From: Ulota crispa
Lineage: Eukaryota; Streptophyta; Bryopsida; Orthotrichales; Orthotrichaceae
Assembly (NCBI GenBank): GCA_963920765.1
Contig: OY987244.1
Coordinates: 32,557,678-32,621,677 of the forward strand
DNA length: 64,000 nt
Direction of reading: 5' to 3'
Position 1 is the stretch's first letter. Every line of letters starts with the position of its first letter. Shown piece after piece: positions 22,103-33,078 of the stretch. A model generated the notes under the pieces. The model made no database searches. It had not been told where the DNA came from and saw nothing but the letters and a program-made list of their open reading frames with translations. The position numbers and the translations under genes are program-made.

Positions 22103-22569
22103 TTATGACTCTCACACTTGCTTGTGGGGACATGGTGAGAAGTTTTTGCAATTATGTAAATTAGGATAAAATTAGGAATTTGTTTTTTACATTTTTGACA
22201 TGTCACAAAATATAACTTTTTCACTCCAACTTAACAGATAAGGTGTTAGAGTAGCCTCAATGATTGTGTCATGTAGTGACTTATTTTAGTAAAATGGAAG
22301 TGACAAGCAAGAAAGGGGCCTAATGGAGATGGTAATTAATGTATCCAATTGGAGTGCGTGCCAAAAGAGACCTTTGAAATGGTATTTTGCAATTGGTTAG
22401 TATGCATGCTAACTGAAGCAAAAGGACGTGATCAACATCATCATAGTCACAACTAGGCCTATTTGAGGGAGAAAAAGGAAGAACTAGGGGCCTCACCCAA
22501 CTCTAAAACTTTTTACTGTTCTCATATGCACTCTTAACACTGAGGCTACTTTCAAAGTCATTAAATTCA

Positions 22570-22741
22570 AGGGAAAATTTCATGGATACCCCTGAAGTTT
22601 GCAATATTATCATCAATACCCTTTGACTAGCGACTTTTTTATTGCCTTTTTGGCCTCTTTTTGGAACTTGTGGTATTACTGAAACTTCAGGAGTATTCCT
22701 AATAATACTACAAACTTGAGGGGTATCCGTGAAAGTTCCTC
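22570..22741. mobile_element. 170-bp foldback MITE
   Basis: The arms carry 'ggatacccctgaagtttg' on the left and, reversed, 'ggatacccctcaagtttg' on the right, with 'aatattat' and 'agtattat' continuing the match. The middle is a short loop. No target duplication could be fixed. Confidence 0.55.
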
Positions 22742-23088
22742 TTATTTTATTCAACTCCATTCGTGATTTGCAGCAATCAAGGCTCACTATTGGTTAACAA
22801 AAATAAATAAATTAGGCTCTTTTAGGTAGCCTTTCACTTGATAAAGAAGCTATCTCTATATGGGGGATTGCAGTAAATCCTACCTCTCAAATCCCACTTA
22901 ATTCTCAAATTTTGACTCGCAAAGAATTTAAAATTGAGCTTTGACAATTTCTTATCAAGTCTTAAGGCTTTGTTCACTAAAAAATGCTTACATAGCAACT
23001 CTTTTTGAAAGTTTTGGCACCAAGAAAGTGAAAATTTGCTCAAGAATTGGGTCAATCAAGTCTCACCAATATTTTTGCTAAAGCTCTT

Positions 23089-23285
23089 TTAACCCCTATA
23101 GCTCTAAACACCTTTTTTTGACAACATAGCAATTTTGGGTAGCTCATTACCAATGGTTTTTTTTTTTTTTTTTTTTTTTTTCTCTGAAATATTCTCACAT
23201 GATGTGTCCAATGATGTGTCCAATGAATAGCTTTAAGGTCCAAGAAATTTTATAACTTTTGCCTTTCAGAGTTGCAGGATTAGAG
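23089..23285 (+). mobile_element. Truncated TTAA-type element, family G
   Basis: It starts TTAACCCCTATAGCTC and matches the element at 36196 through 'acacctttttttgacaacat' and 'catgatgtgtccaatg'. The match is lost after about 23285 and no right end was found. A poly(T) run lies at 23158-23180. The stretch 22742-23088 is unassigned. Confidence 0.55.
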
Positions 23286-23747
23286 AATTTGGAAATATTT
23301 TTATTTAAGCACATATTGTAGAAAATTAAGCATTTTGGCTGTGCAAATAAGAATTTGGTCTATTAGAATGAAGCATTGGATTTCTCACTTTTACGCTACA
23401 AATGTTATGTTCATTTCTAAAATTTATTTGCTTGTCTAAAAGACTCAAGATTTAGTTTCCTTCAAACTTGTACTAGTTTTAATAGCATATACTCATAATT
23501 TTCTTTCATGTTACAAATCATTGAATTTGGACTATTCATGTAATCATGGACATTTTACGTCCTAGAACATTGAAGATCCTCCACTATTTTACATATTTAT
23601 TTTCAGAAATTTCCGTGTACTTTGATTTTGATTTATTCTCAATTTTTCGTAAGCATTTTTCTGTTTGTTTTGCAAGTATCTTCCAACATTTTTCAAATAA
23701 AAACAAGTTTTAAATTGTTAATTATGAAATTTGAATAACATGCAATA

Positions 23748-23774
23748 AATATATATATATATATATATATATAG
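23748..23774. repeat. (AT)n microsatellite
   Basis: Uninterrupted AT repeat immediately before the N-family element. The preceding 23286-23747 is unassigned AT-rich sequence. Confidence 0.85.
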
Positions 23775-23775
23775 T

Positions 23776-24030
23776 GGGGAATGTTGTTTCGTGAGCGAGG
23801 ATTTGTGAGTTGTGAGCTATGAGCAAAGATTTTTTTTTTAAATACTCAATTTCATCTATAATTGTGTACATAGGGCCTTATGGTTATACATTTTAAACGT
23901 TTATCTTCTAACAATTAAAAAAAAAAAAAGTTTTTCCATTGATTTTGAGATCAAAATTGATTCCTGCTCATCAAATCTTGGCTCACCTCTCACAGGCTCA
24001 CCATTCTACGCTCACAAAATAGCGTTGTCC
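23776..24030. mobile_element. Small element with GTGAGCG ends (family N)
   Basis: The left 'ggggaatgttgtttcgtgag' and the right end (reversed 'ggacaacgctattttgtgag') are inverted and lead into GTGAGC repeats on each side. It shares the subterminal motif with the 17571-20035 element. The centre is non-coding. Confidence 0.5.
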
Positions 24031-24265
24031 TAAATTTGCATTGTAAACCTACTGCAACAGCACTATTGATAACCCAAAATCCTACCACAAAAAAAAACTT
24101 AGATTTTGTATTCCGAAAATGCTCTCTAAATATATTTGTGGCAAAATCAAGACCAATGTGAAATGAAAGAATTATACAGGAATAAGTACAACAATTGTCA
24201 ATATACCAGTACATTTCAAGTTTTATGATAGCTTCAATGGCTTTGACAATTCCAACACCTCAACC

Positions 24266-24814
24266 TTGGGGGGTCTCTTAGTGTATTTATAGTATACCAC
24301 GTGCAATAAAGTGATTTTTGATCCCTATTAACTTTTTAACAAACTATGATTTCAACTTATAATTTTGAGTATTGTTTGATCATGATTATATGATTCTATT
24401 GCCAAAATCTTGAATCCAAATAATATATTAAATGATTTCTAGAGAAGATTGAAAAATGAACTAAAATGGCATGTTTTTCAACTCAAATATTTAGAAAGAA
24501 CACATTTAGATGAACATTACACATTTTTGAGAATTTTTTGTGTATTTTTTAACAATTTGTTCTTATATAAAATAGGGGTGTGAAAGTTATTTTCAGCTCT
24601 ATAGTCAGTATAGTGTATCATTTTACTTCAAAAATTTGTAACTAATTATAATTAACATAAAAATTTATTAACAATTCAAAACATAAACTTTCAAAGTAGG
24701 AGAAATCTACTCATTTTTTATTTAATTTTCATTTATTTAAGTTTTAGAACATAAAATAGGGGGTCAAAATTTGATCGCATGTGGTTTGCATGAATATACT
24801 AAGTGACCCCCTAA
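24266..24814. mobile_element. Inverted-repeat element of about 550 bp
   Basis: The left arm 'ggggggtctcttagtgtatt' and the right arm (reversed 'agggggtcacttagtatatt') are inverted, and the match runs on through 'accacgtgcaat' and 'accacatgcgat'. No coding content. Superfamily unknown. Confidence 0.5.
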
Positions 24815-24879
24815 GACCTCAACTCAATACATGAGTAATTTTTCATCAATATGTAAATTGTTTACACTAGAAACCAATG

Positions 24880-25022
24880 TTTTTTTTACGGATTCTTTTG
24901 GACGTTCACTAATTTTTATGTTAACAATGACATCAAACATAACTTTAAGATGTTAATTTTAACATCAATTATAACACAAAAACAAGTGGACATCCAAAAA
25001 TCCGTTAAAAAAACTTTTTTTC
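24880..25022. mobile_element. Small inverted-repeat MITE
   Basis: The left 'tttacggattcttttggacg' and the right (reversed 'ttaacggatttttggatgtcc') arms face each other around 'ttcact' and 'agtg'. It is about 140 bp. The following 25023-25649 shows no supported gene. Confidence 0.45.
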
Positions 25023-25649
25023 TAGTGTTAATTTGAGAAACTCAGTATCAATCTATCAAAAAAATAGTCTAAGTCTTCATAAATGAAAAAACTGTATTAT
25101 AAGATGCAATTAAAAGTAATAGTTCAATGGTAGGTTTATCATATATAAGCAAAAATTCAATAACTAGATTATATCCTCTCAAGAGAATTCATACAAATTT
25201 TTTAAGCGAGATAGACAGTATCTTGACAAAAATGGAAATGGGACATTTTAGCATTATTGAAACAAGTACAAAAACAAGGCTAGAAAGAAGATGCATGACA
25301 ACAAGGAGTTAGTGTGAATAACAAACGCAATAACAAGAAATAATGTGTCCATGCTCGTTTGGCTTCTGAATGCTTTCTTCTGTCTTTTCTTCTAATGAAA
25401 TTGTAATTGGTTGCATAAATCCCAAAGATTCCAAAGCCATAAAGTTATACAATAGTACATTCATCCTCATGCAAATCCTAGAAACAAAGACTTGCCTTCT
25501 CTAAGATGTACACTTGTGGGTGCAAGCAGCGTTGTTATTTTGGGCAAGTTGAGGCTATTGAATAGCACGAACGGGCAAACAAATCAGACTAGACGAGTGG
25601 AAATGTCTGTTTGTTTACATTTTTTAGGGTATTTTTAGGGTTTTTGACC

Positions 25650-26300
25650 TTAACCCCTAAATGCCCAAGCAACCAGATTTGGGTCTTTACAAAACTTTGA
25701 AGATGAATATAACCTTCTCAATCATTATTTTCAGTATTTCTTTTCAATATAATTTTGTTTTGAAGTCAACTTTCAACATCAAAAGTCTGATTTTGAAAAT
25801 GAAAATTAATGATTTTTCTACTCAAGATTTTGTACAAGGGTGTCCACTGCAATTTTGAGTTTTCTAGTGTAGGAAGATCTTGAGAATGAGCCTCAAATAC
25901 ACTAGAGCTTGGAGAAAAATCCATATTAGAAATCCATTTAAAAAAAATGTAGGAGTAGATTTTTGAAACCGTAAATTGATTAGAGTTAGACATGTAATGA
26001 GCTTAAACCTCATATTTTTTTAGTGACCAACTTTTCATATTTGACATGTGAAATGAGGATTAGAAAGCTTTAAGTCACTTTTGCACTTTTAACTCCCTCA
26101 TGTTCAAACGTTATAATCTTACAAACTATAAGTGATATTGTTGTGTTTTCTTTTTTCATGTAATCTCTAACATGTTTAGTTTAAATTTGTATGGTTACAA
26201 TTGTAAAAAACTTGATGGAATTTATGAAAAGGTTGCTTGATTGTTTAGTTTCATGGAAAGTCCAAGAAGCCCAGATAGGGCTTGGGCATTTAGGGGTTAA
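25650..26300 (+). mobile_element. TTAA-type element, family H copy 1, with perfect inverted ends
   Basis: The ends are exact inverted copies for 21 bases: TTAACCCCTAAATGCCCAAG at the left and CTTGGGCATTTAGGGGTTAA at the right, plus one more base. It is 651 bp, and open frames in it are short. A reversed copy lies at 30683-31336, and the 57837 element shares these ends. Confidence 0.8.
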
Positions 26301-26713
26301 AATGGAAGAATCAAATTATAAATTGTCATTTTTATTGCGTGATATGGTTTTGAATCCATGTTTTGATTTCATGTTGGCAACAATGACTGTCACTAGCATG
26401 TATGAAGTAAGTATTTTTTATCATTTTATTCTATTTTTTAAAATCAACTATGAGTTGATTTCATCAAACGGACCATGACCTCAATTGGACACTTCAAGCA
26501 TACGGGCGGGCAAGCCAAAGAGTAGCCCAATGTGACAGGCACCGTGCAAGTCACTCAGAGTTCAACTTTGCACACGTTGCTATTGGCTCATCTCCCTTGG
26601 TTTTGTTTTGTGCGGATTTTTGTTCAAAAGACTTTTTTCAAGAGAATAGGTGGCAAAATATTGATATTCTTTTTTTAGTGGATGAAATTGCTCAATTGCT
26701 CTATGATCTTCAG

Positions 26714-27013
26714 ATGGCCAAGGTTAGATGGCATACCATTTTGTGGGGCCAAGGTAGATAATTTCATTTTTTTCAGAACACATAAAATCGAAGAAAAACG
26801 AAGAGTATAGATATTTACCATTACAAGATTGAATTTGAAAATTCTGAATACTCACGTTTGGAGATCTTGATTGGTTCATAATCATGAAGGTGGATACTAT
26901 TGAACAAAGTCAAAATAAAAGGCAGCTTATTACTTTTACCTTGATTTGTTAAGAACTCTAAGATTTTGCCACCTTGGTCTCACAAAATGGCATATTGTCT
27001 AACCTTAACCTGT
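26714..27013. mobile_element. 300-bp inverted-repeat element
   Basis: The left 'gccaaggttagatggcatac' continues 'cattttgtggggccaaggt'. The right arm reversed reads 'ttaaggttagacaatatgcc' followed by 'attttgtgagaccaaggtgg'. It is related to 20429-20712. Confidence 0.55.
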
Positions 27014-27043
27014 CTTCAAATGATATTGTTTTTTTTTTAATCC

Positions 27044-27974
27044 TTAACCCTTAAAGGATGGTTGTCCCTTCGGGGGACAAATGGGATTTTGAGCATGTAT
27101 CTATGGCTAAACTATTTTGAGTAATTTTTTGAAAATTTTATGAAAGATGGGGAATTCAAAGATCTAAGTGGGCATCTAGTTTTTTCCTTATTCTTACATT
27201 TGTCAAAGGGCTTATGCAAGAATTTTTGCAACCTGAGGGAGGGAGGGCAATTTGGGCAACCCAAAAACTTCTTTAAAAATCACATTTAAAAAAATGAAAA
27301 CTTGAAATTGGTTCTTTAGATTTTTTTTGATATGTAGGAAGCTTTGAATCATTCAATTTCAATCAATGAGATGAAAGTTATGAGATGTTTTAGTTTGTGG
27401 GCAATTACAGATCCTCTATTCTAAAGTAAACCTTGAAGTCCATTATTTTCCACAATTTTCAATATTTTGGAATAAAAACTAAACCTAAGGAAGTAAATTG
27501 TTTATTACAACATTATAATTGTTGGGATTTGTATTTTTCATTTCAATGATTAAATTCTTAACAATTTAGTGTTTTGACTCATTCTCTACTTCTTTTTACT
27601 TACATCTTTTTTCCCATGTGTTGCATAGTTCCAATTGATTTGAAAGCTCTCCCACACATGCCTAACTTGGTCTTCTACATGGATAAAATAAACCTCAACT
27701 TTGTGTAGAGCAATTTTTTTCATGTAAGAGTGGTCAAAGGCTTCTAAAATGTTTGGAGAGCACAGGAAAAACCTTTTTTTCACTTCAAAGGTAAATATCT
27801 CCCTCCTCTCCCTCTAGAATGACATGATTTTTCCCCACAAGTACCTCTTCTAGTCTAAAGCAAGATCCTATGGTTGGCTTTCCCAAAAAAAATACTACCT
27901 TCTTACTTATCCCCTAGAAGTGGCAGTTTTTAGTGATTCTGGTAGGAAAAAAGGCTTGGTCCTTTAGGGGTTAA
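27044..27974 (+). mobile_element. TTAA-type element, family A
   Basis: It starts TTAACCCTTAAAGGATGG and ends GGTCCTTTAGGGGTTAA. Near the left end 'gttgtcccttcgggggacaa' forms a small palindrome, also seen in the 11301 and 62613 elements. The body matches the other family A copies. Confidence 0.8.
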
Positions 27975-28329
27975 ATGCCTAGGTGGATGGGTTTTGTACA
28001 ATGTCTGACAAAAAGAAAAAACTTCGTAGGGTGGAAAAACCCAATTTTCATATATATTTTTTAAAGTGATCAAATAAACATGGTCCATCATTGAAGGCAA
28101 AAAAACCTCATTAAATGCACTCATTTTTTTAGGTAACTTAAATTGTGAGAAGATTTAGAGACATGGTTCTAGGTCCCATGCTACCCTTCTTGCAATTTTC
28201 ATGAAGTTACCATGCACTGTTGACTTTGGCAACTTTTAGAAATAATAACAAAATGTGTGGGCACAAGTCAAATTTAGGATCTTTGCTACTCATTGCTAGT
28301 GAAGTGGTGAACATCAAACATGACATACA

Positions 28330-29245
28330 TTAACCCCTAAAATGATTTTGTGTTTAGAGGCCCAAAACTGCTTCAAAACACTAGTCCCCAAACCAGGGTC
28401 AAAATTTTCATTGAAACTTACTTTTTCACAAATCTAACTATAGGATCTTTTGGTTGACTTGCACAACTACATTGTCCCAAAATTTTAGAATGAATGTCCC
28501 CACCAATTGCATGATCAATATGCCTAAACTTCAAAATGTAGGCTTTTCTAGTCCTTCCAAACAATGAAGTTTTGTTTTTCAAACTTTTTAGAGAAAAGTA
28601 CGTATGTTGTATTTCTTGTGCAATTTTGGCAATATGTTGGAAAATGGGTTGAAAGCATATATAAAAAAACTTAACCAAAAAAAGTTTGGATTCATTTTTA
28701 CAAAAATTGTAAAGTGAAAGGTATTGATGAATGAAAGATGTAACTAATATGCTAATAAGTTTTGGAAGAATTTGAAAACTGTTAATTCCAATGGTGAGAA
28801 TGCTCTAACAGAAAATTAGTAACTTTCATTTTCATTTTCATTTGAAAATTTTCAAAATTGAGAGAAAAAGATAACTTTATATAATTTTTCTACCTTCCTA
28901 CCTTCATTGCCCACAAAACAAAACTCCTTTTAACTCTTACCTCATCATTTGGAATTGAGTGATTCAGTTTTTTTGAGTAGGTACCAATCTATACAATTCT
29001 ATAAAAATAATTAAATAAAATTTAGAATATATTTGTTGCTACCCAGTTTGACATTGAAATTGAAAAAACCTTATAAGTTTTGTAATACTTATTGGAATGA
29101 CACAAAATAGAGCTTCACATGTAGATTATGATGAGTAGCATCCATCCTAAAAATTTCATGAAAAACTTCCAAATTATGAAGTCAATAGAGCCTGTTGGAG
29201 TTCTCATAAAGCCCAAAGTGGGCTCCTTGGTCCTTTAGTGGTTAA
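28330..29245 (-). mobile_element. TTAA-type element, family B copy 2 (reversed)
   Basis: The plus-strand ends are TTAACCCCTAAAATG and GGTCCTTTAGTGGTTAA. It matches the 2105-3024 copy in reverse. The 86-residue frame is on the minus strand at 28678-28418. The surrounding sequence suggests that it entered a TTAA in the end of an M-family MITE. Confidence 0.8.
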
Positions 29246-29557
29246 TTTGGGAAAACACTTTTCCAAAATGGATTTTGGAGATACAAAATTTATCATTTGT
29301 GAGAATATTTTGGTGATTTAACCTCTAAAGGATCAAACGGTTGTTCAACAACCACTTGAGAACTTGGGTAGTGTCATATGAAGTTATTTTTTATTAGATG
29401 TTCTCAAAATTGTTACATGAGGTGCAAATATGTATCTCCCACATCAATTTGAGATCTTGAAGAGATCATCAAAAAATCACTCTAAATCACCTAAAAACTC
29501 TTAAAATAAAAACTTCAAAAGTCCCAAAATTGAGGTTTTTTCCCAAATCAATGAAGA
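29246..29557. mobile_element. Remains of an M-family MITE with a truncated family C element inside
   Basis: After the family B end the sequence 'tttgggaaaacacttttcc' resembles the M family just inside its TTAA. Near 29535 'ttttttcccaaatcaatgaa' resembles its right end. Between them, 29318-29443 starts TTAACCTCTAAAGGATC and matches the first ~125 bp of family C, without a right end. Confidence 0.45.
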
Positions 29558-30218
29558 TCATGTTTCATTCAATGTTTTCTTTTCATTTTACAAGGATAGA
29601 GTGACCCACACCCAACAATGCAAGGAAGTAAGAAATAAATGGACAAAAGTGGATAGAATTGTCAATATTTGCTTGTTCATCCATAAACTACACTACAAAT
29701 AAATTTCATCCGCAAGTTGACAAATTTTATGTTGGCCTTGGGGAGGGATTTGACAATTTCATCCATTTTTTTACCATATTTTTTTAGTGTTATGGTAGCT
29801 AGTGACAATTTGAGGCAAATTTTAGCTAGAAAAAAGGAACCTTGGTAAACATGATATGGGCAGCTCAATGCAAAAGAATATGATCCACGTAGACTTTTCT
29901 ATCCGTTCTAGAGTTCCGGTCTCTCCAGGTAGTCCACACAAGAGTGAAGGCCCATTCCCACCAAATCAGTGGACGCACTTTGGTGAGAGACATTTTGTCT
30001 TTTTGCTGAACGTGGGTCCACCGTTTTGGTCCACAAACAAGTCAGCTGAACGTTTTGGGGGTGCATTAGGGAAACAAGTTTGCACAAATTGATGCATTCC
30101 CCCACTTTAAGCAACCAATGAGGGAGCTTAGAATGGATTCCATGAAAGCACCATCCACATTGCTTTTATGGAATCCACTTCCCATCCACTTTTTAAAAAT
30201 TTTGCATATAGTTAATTA
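29558..30218. other. Unassigned stretch, GC-richer at 29830-30110
   Basis: Short overlapping frames lie on both strands at 29856-30114. No domain, repeat end or splice structure convinced me. 'ggaatcca' repeats near 30140 and 30175 form a small palindromic pair. Confidence 0.3.
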
Positions 30219-30635
30219 AGGGAATTGTTATGTGCACACTTGGAGTTTGATATATTCACACTAGGAGGAGGGGTAAATTTTAGATATTTACCATCTTAAA
30301 AGTTGAATTTGGAAAGTTTGAATTTAGATTTGGATTTAAAAACCTTGATTTAGTCTAGAACCTCAAAGGGGGTTACAATTGACCAATGCCCTGTGGAAAA
30401 GCTTAGCTAGGGGGCAGACTGATAATTTTGCCTTTATTTGTAAAAAAACTAAGGTTTTCCACTAGACACTGTTCAATTGTAACATCCCTTGTGGTTTTGG
30501 TCTAAATCAAAGTCTCTAAATCCAAATATGAATTTGAATTTTTCAATTTCAACTTTTTGATGGTAAATATCTAAAATTTACCCCTCCCCTCGGTGTGCAT
30601 TTATCAAACCTTGGGTGTGCACATATCAATTCCCT
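30219..30635. mobile_element. Foldback TA-flanked element, family O copy 2
   Basis: The ends are AGGGAATTGTTATGTGCACA and, reversed, AGGGAATTGATATGTGCACA. TA flanks lie at 30217-30218 and 30636-30637. The arms match over about 150 bp and contain 'gggtaaattttagatattta' as in copy 1. Confidence 0.7.
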
Positions 30636-30682
30636 TAGTTAGTTGCATGCAAAAATTAAAAAGGGGATGGGAGGTGGATTCC

Positions 30683-31336
30683 TTAACCTTGAAATGCCCA
30701 AGGCACTTTTTGAGTTTCTAGAAATTTGTTCTAAGTTGAAAAAAAAGCCAAAATTTGGATAAGTTGTATTAATTTTTTATAAATTGTAACCGTATAAAAT
30801 CAAAATGCATATGTTAGAGATCACATAGGAAAAGGAAACACAAGAGTATCATTTATGGATTGAAAGATTATAATGTTTGATCAAGAGGGTGTTAAAATTT
30901 TGAAAATGACTTGAAGCTTTTCAATCCTCTTTTCACATGTCAAATCTAAAAAAATGGTCACATGAAAAATATGGGGTTGAAGGACATAACATACATAACT
31001 CCAATCAATTTACAGTATTTCAACATCTCCTTTACAATTTCTTTAAATGAATTTCTAATGTAAATTTTTCTCCAAGGTCTAGTGTTTTTGAGGTTCATTT
31101 TCAAGAGCTCTCACCACTAGAAAAGTCAAGATTGCAATGGACACCCTTGCACAAAATCTTGAATAGAAAGATCATAATCAATCACTTACAAAATTGATTT
31201 TTTGATGCTAAAACTAGACTTCAAAAAGTATAGTTAAAAAATAAAATCTAGTAAGAATAGCAACTTAGCTAGGTTTTATAGAAGTTCAAAATATTTTCAA
31301 CACCATGATGTGGTGCCTTAGACATTTAGGGGTTAA
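30683..31336 (-). mobile_element. TTAA-type element, family H copy 2 (reversed)
   Basis: The ends are TTAACCTTGAAATGCCCAAG and 'agacatttaggggttaa'. The interior matches 25650-26300 in reverse, for example 'atggacacccttgcacaaaa' against its complement there. It ends about 550 bp before the second DUF3455 gene and about 340 bp before its TATA box. Confidence 0.75.
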
Positions 31337-31446
31337 AACATAAAACCAACACAGAATCTATATTTGACTTCAGAATAATCCAGACCCTGAAAAGTGTCCC
31401 TCTCTGACGTGTTTTTTAACAGGGCAATGAGAATGTAAAGATGGCA

Positions 31447-31452
31447 CACGTG
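31447..31452 (+). promoter_or_regulatory. G-box (CACGTG) upstream of the DUF3455 gene
   Basis: CACGTG sits in 'gcacacgtgctgg', about 230 bp before the TATA box. TGACGT at about 31525 is a second ACGT-core, bZIP-type site. Such sites often serve ABA, light or stress control in plants. Their use here is inferred from motif and position only. Confidence 0.45.
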
Positions 31453-31674
31453 CTGGACGGCTGACGGAACCGTCCGTCCAACGTGCTGATGGGAATGGGG
31501 CATGAGAGCGTGTGACTGTGTCAGTGACGTCCACACAGAATCACTTTGACCACTGCCGCCGTGCGTGCCGGACGCGCCCCGGTCGCGCCCGGCTGCTCAC
31601 ACGCCATTGACAACACCCGTTGCTTCGCTCAGCTCTTCTGACCCTTTTCACCCACAGGCACAGCCCACACATGC

Positions 31675-31681
31675 TATAAAA
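31675..31681 (+). promoter_or_regulatory. TATA box of the DUF3455 gene
   Basis: TATAAAA lies 211 bases before the ATG at 31892, in an otherwise GC- and C-rich promoter stretch. Transcription would be expected to begin around 31705-31715, leaving a leader of about 180 bases. Confidence 0.65.
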
Positions 31682-31891
31682 CCATCTCCTCAGCCTCATC
31701 TCTCTACAAGCAACACCAGTCCAGCATCACCAGCGTACATCCTCTCTCACAAGCCCTCTCACAACACCAGCAACAACAGCAATTCAAGACCTGAAGAAGC
31801 TAGAACAGCAGCGTCGCCAAGCAAACGAGGCAACTAAGACATCTAGATAGAGCAAATCGCTGCATCCACCTGCTTGCTCCGAACAACAATC

Positions 31892-32473
31892 ATGGCTGTG
31901 ACAGTGCTACTCCTGCTTACCTTGGCGTCGCTGGCATTCTGCACTGCTGTGGCGGCAAGAGACCTCTCCGAAACGCAGTCAATTCCGGCATTGATTCGAG
32001 TTCCTGAAGATGATCACCACCAGTACAAGCTTCACCAAACTGTCCACGCTCGAGGCTTCCAGTTCTACAAGTACAACGGCTCGACCTGGGAGTCCTTCAA
32101 CGCCTCGGCCCGCCTCTACAACGCGGAGCAGAAGCAAGTGGGTCGCCACTACTTCCTGGCCACCGTGGACGCGGAGGGCGGGCAACCCACTTGGGAGTCC
32201 TTCCCTTCCAAGATCAACGGCGGCGTTCCTTTCAGCAGTGTCACCGGTAGAACCGTGTCCAAAGTTGAGGTGGCCGCAGACAGCATTCTTTGGGTGTTGT
32301 TGCAACGCACTCAGTCCAAGGGCAGCACGCAATACTTCGGCGATACGGCGTACGTGCAACGAATTAATACCAAGCTTGGGCTTGGCCCCACGAGCACCAA
32401 GGGCGCTTCTGTGGGTGATGTCAAGCAGTGTCCTTACACAGCCGACTACTTGTTCTACGTTTCTGAAACGTAA
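31892..32473 (+). CDS. Secreted DUF3455-family protein, intronless
   Basis: A single 193-residue frame begins at ATG 31892 (MAVTVLLLLTLASLAFCTAV), a signal peptide ending near residue 20-23. The DUF3455 motifs follow in order: GFQFYKYNGSTWESFNASAR, LYNAEQKQVGRHYFL, EGGQPTWESFPS, SVTGRTV, SILWVLLQRTQSKGS, then YFGDTAYVQRINTKLGLGP and CPYTADYLFYV. It is paralogous to the minus-strand gene at 7959-9000 but lacks that gene's intron, which would fall between SKGS and QYFGD. The length is typical of the family. The codons are rich in third-position G and C, unlike the surroundings. The function is unknown, and an extracellular role is inferred from the signal peptide. A G-box and TATA box upstream make it likely to be expressed. 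The 18 bases before the ATG stay in frame without an ATG, so 31892 is the start. Confidence 0.9.
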   Translation: MAVTVLLLLTLASLAFCTAVAARDLSETQSIPALIRVPEDDHHQYKLHQTVHARGFQFYKYNGSTWESFNASARLYNAEQKQVGRHYFLATVDAEGGQPTWESFPSKINGGVPFSSVTGRTVSKVEVAADSILWVLLQRTQSKGSTQYFGDTAYVQRINTKLGLGPTSTKGASVGDVKQCPYTADYLFYVSET

Positions 32474-32961
32474 TATCTTTGATTTGATTGATAGACTGTT
32501 TTGCCAGCCGATTCTTTAGGTTTCAGGGTATCTCTCTCTTATGAGTTGGGGAGTCAAAATCACCAAACCTTCGAGTGGTATTCTGAAAAGTGAAAAGAGT
32601 GCAAATTAATTAGTGTTAGATTAGTGCCAATATTGCATGCTCAGGACTCAATGAATTCTCCTGAATGCAAATTAGAAAACCGGCTTTTCTGTTCACATCG
32701 AACAGCTGTTCAAATATTATCCTACCATTCAGAAAAAGATGGTTTGTGCATTAAAATGGTTTCATTTTCTTCAAACAACCTCGGAATCAGGATCTTTGTC
32801 CAAGCGGTGGCGCCAGTGTAAATTACAGGAGACCTAACTATTTTTATTAATGGTACTTTCAGTGGTAAAGCCCTGAAACAACCGGATTTTTGAGATGCAA
32901 TTGGAACGTACACATCGTCTTTGAATCCTGCCGAGAATGATACTCCGTACTTCAGGTTCAA
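32474..32961. other. 3' flank of the DUF3455 gene
   Basis: Trailer and spacer sequence. Short frames on both strands (32624-32821 plus, 33030-32722 minus) have no recognisable content. No clear polyadenylation signal was fixed. Confidence 0.35.
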
Positions 32962-33078
32962 AAACACCATTAAATTGGGAAAAAACCAGATATCCAAGTT
33001 GAACCCTAATGGTTGGTTTAAGTTGGTCAACTTAAACCCAAAATGTTACAAAATTCCCAATTTAATGAATATGGTATT
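32962..33078. mobile_element. Small MITE, family M copy 4
   Basis: The ends are AACACCATTAAATTGGG and, on the right, 'cccaatttaatgaatatggt'. TTCAAA may be repeated on both sides. The interior has 'ggtttaagttggtcaactta', a family palindrome. Confidence 0.6.

Noticed and set aside
31874-31891. Upstream in-frame extension of the second DUF3455 protein
   Set aside because: It lacks an ATG; the ATG at 31892 directly opens a good signal peptide.
32010-32519. 169-codon frame in another phase over the intronless DUF3455 gene, and a 126-codon antisense frame at 32359-31979
   Set aside because: Both are shadows of the GC-rich DUF3455 frame, which has clear family motifs; their translations show no domain.
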